In this document: one piece after another, positions 23,711 through 23,851 of the stretch
How the letters are laid out: every line of letters begins with the position of its first letter
Position numbering within the stretch: the stretch's first letter is position 1
Source: DATELY01 sp035276085
Lineage (GTDB): Bacteria; Pseudomonadota; Gammaproteobacteria; Steroidobacterales; Steroidobacteraceae
Length of the DNA stretch: 23,851 nt
Assembly (NCBI GenBank): GCA_035276085.1
Contig: DATELY010000251.1
Coordinates: 1 to 23,851 of the forward strand
Direction: 5' to 3'
The notes under the pieces: generated by a model
What the model saw: only the letters and a program-made list of their open reading frames with translations
What the model was told of the DNA's origin: nothing
Databases searched by the model: none
Translations under genes and position numbers: made by a program

Positions 23711-23851
23711 CACTGCTGTCCGGGGAACCCGTGGCGATGGGGTAGAGAAAGTGGTTGCGGATCAGGGTGTTTTGGGTAAAAACCCTGAGCGCCAACTCAA
23801 CAACAAGATCCGCAACCATGTTCAGAATAAGTCGTTTGCAAGAGCTCGTGA
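23711..23851 (+). mobile_element. Probable left end of an insertion sequence (partial)
   Basis: It starts at the point where REP unit R6 is cut (CACTGCTGTCCGGGG). It holds a leader with nested hairpins, then an ATG at 23818 reading into the window edge. The terminal sequence and the first residues are reminiscent of IS4-type elements with a DUF4372-containing transposase; this is from memory and could be wrong. The other end lies outside the window. Confidence 0.5.
23818..23851 (+). CDS. Partial transposase-like start, cut by window edge
   Basis: Only 11 codons are visible (MFRISRLQELV). The short N-terminus resembles that of IS4-family, DUF4372-type transposases. The ATG is not preceded by a usual ribosome site; instead its upstream bases form the right arm of an 11-bp inverted repeat. 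The gene runs off the window, so length and integrity cannot be judged. Confidence 0.4.
   Translation, partial: MFRISRLQELV

Overview
The window is GC-rich chromosomal DNA from a Gram-negative bacterium, most likely a gammaproteobacterium near Steroidobacterales/Xanthomonadales. That placement is an inference from codon use, the mix of families (PEP carboxylase, AlkB, DUF3465, DUF5996, exported SurE, an outer-membrane beta-barrel, several lipoproteins) and the abundance of REP-like palindromes built on TGCGAAGCG. No rRNA, tRNA, CRISPR array or phage gene was seen. One insertion sequence appears to begin at the right edge.

Left part (1-5101): an exported, oversized amidase (minus) and a membrane hybrid histidine kinase (plus) are divergently transcribed. 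The pair is bracketed by two inverted copies of a ~130-bp palindromic repeat, each lying at the 3' end of one of the two genes. Next come an exported HExxH zinc metallopeptidase carrying its own EF-hand loop (5131-7155) and a convergent periplasmic four-EF-hand protein (7264-7791).

Middle (7942-13941): a metallo-beta-lactamase-fold hydrolase, a 1-Cys peroxiredoxin, PEP carboxylase (ppc) and an unrecognised exported protein whose layout suggests a gluzincin peptidase that has lost its metal ligands. REP-like palindromes punctuate the intergenic gaps.

Right-middle (14144-19888): a tiny two-helix membrane protein, a DUF3465 protein, alkB translationally coupled to a DUF5996 gene, an MFS transporter, an exported SurE-type nucleotidase and a VOC-family protein.

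Right end (20014-23602), the most interesting block: a monoheme lipoprotein cytochrome is coupled by an ATGA overlap to an outer-membrane beta-barrel that has a CxxCH haem site just after its signal peptide. This layout resembles Cyc2-type fused cytochrome-porins. Divergently transcribed from them is a second monoheme lipoprotein (Ig-like domain, two CHRD domains, C-terminal cytochrome module) whose cytochrome is clearly paralogous to the first. A palindrome lies in the shared promoter region. I infer a candidate outer-membrane electron-transfer conduit that does not match the standard MtrCAB layout. At 23711 a putative IS element interrupts a REP-like repeat and runs off the window.
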